DNA of 5,568 nucleotides from Marinagarivorans sp. UBA5868. GTDB lineage: Bacteria; Pseudomonadota; Gammaproteobacteria; Pseudomonadales; Cellvibrionaceae. The translations under genes were made by a program, and so were the position numbers. The notes below the pieces were generated by a model that saw nothing but the letters and a program-made list of their open reading frames with translations, was not told where the DNA came from and ran no database searches. The stretch lies in the NCBI GenBank assembly GCA_002432095.1, contig DJFQ01000142.1, forward strand, positions 1 to 5,568, in the 5' to 3' direction. Of the stretch, positions 5,193-5,568 are shown one piece after another; position 1 is the first letter of the stretch; each line of letters starts with the position of its first letter.

Positions 5193-5568
5193 ATGTCCGC
5201 GCACGCCAAATGCCATTTTCATCATTCCGTTATTCGCCTTTATGTACTGGCTTTTTTGGCGATTTTTGTATCTGCACCAGCATTCGCTGCGGAGCCCGTC
5301 GCCAGCACCTTAGATAAAATTCGCGCACTCGACAAAAACACCCAAGGCAGCCTGGGCGTATATGTGAAGAATTTAAAAACCGGTGAGGAGATTGATTATC
5401 ACGCCGAAGAAAAATGGTACCTAGCTTCGCTGGTAAAGGTGCCCCTGGCCATTGCCGTATTACAAGCAGTGGAAAACAAACAATTAAACCTGAAAGATGA
5501 ACTGGAGCTGCAGAAATCTGACTATGTGGATGGCTCCGGCGATATGCTGTTTGCCGACCCCGGCAGTC
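5193..5568 (+). CDS. Second periplasmic serine hydrolase, class A beta-lactamase-like, N-terminal part only
   Basis: The frame is open from the ATG at 5193 to the window end (125 codons), so the gene is cut by the window, not broken. The product starts with a signal peptide: a His-rich basic N-region (1-15), a hydrophobic core (16-28) and a cleavage site after A30-F31-A32. The mature part contains WYLAS(75-79) with the SxxK motif S79-L-V-K82, then YVDGSG and PGS. SDN and KTG would lie beyond the edge. Over the 75 residues centred on SxxK, about 33 are identical to the preceding enzyme by eye, so the two are tandem paralogues. The 18-base gap and good ribosome site place it in the same operon. 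Whether it keeps a catalytic omega-loop Glu cannot be seen here. Confidence 0.85.
   Translation, partial: MSAHAKCHFHHSVIRLYVLAFLAIFVSAPAFAAEPVASTLDKIRALDKNTQGSLGVYVKNLKTGEEIDYHAEEKWYLASLVKVPLAIAVLQAVENKQLNLKDELELQKSDYVDGSGDMLFADPGS

Overview
The window looks like chromosomal DNA from a polysaccharide-degrading gammaproteobacterium, most likely of the Cellvibrio/Saccharophagus/Teredinibacter group. The main reason is the minus-strand gene at the left edge. It encodes a secreted lipoprotein in which carbohydrate-binding modules are separated by very long poly-serine linkers, a known hallmark of that group. Base composition looks moderate and Shine-Dalgarno sites are of ordinary type. The taxon is an inference; no rRNA or marker gene is present.

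Layout. (1) Positions 1-1520, minus strand: 5' part of a large modular lipoprotein (signal peptide with lipobox, poly-Ser linker, CBM6-like module, malectin-like module, second poly-Ser linker running off the window). Its C-terminal, possibly catalytic, module lies outside. (2) 1521-2007: intergenic region with inverted repeats and a recurring ATCACA motif, but no gene I can support. (3) 2008-2385, plus: small secreted protein of unknown function. (4) 2393-2414: hairpin between convergent genes. (5) 2437-2652, minus: small, very basic, Arg-rich protein with an unusual start region (strong ribosome site, possible 16-codon leader ORF, ATGA overlap). (6) 2653-2952: intergenic region between divergent genes. 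(7) 2953 to the right edge, plus: a compact probable operon of a polytopic membrane acyltransferase-like protein (DUF1624/HGSNAT-like), a periplasmic SxxK/SDN/KTG serine hydrolase overlapping its 3' end, and a second, paralogous serine hydrolase 18 bases further on, cut by the window end.

How the genes may work together. The left gene is probably part of surface glycan capture or degradation and is independent of the rest. The right-hand operon pairs an integral-membrane acyl-transfer protein with two exported penicillin-recognising-type serine enzymes. This suggests modification or turnover of an envelope glycan or of peptidoglycan, but no substrate can be read from the sequence. The first serine hydrolase has the three classical active-site motifs but no recognisable class A omega-loop glutamate, and it has a spacing between SDN and KTG about 50 residues longer than in ordinary class A beta-lactamases. 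It should not be annotated as a resistance enzyme on this evidence.
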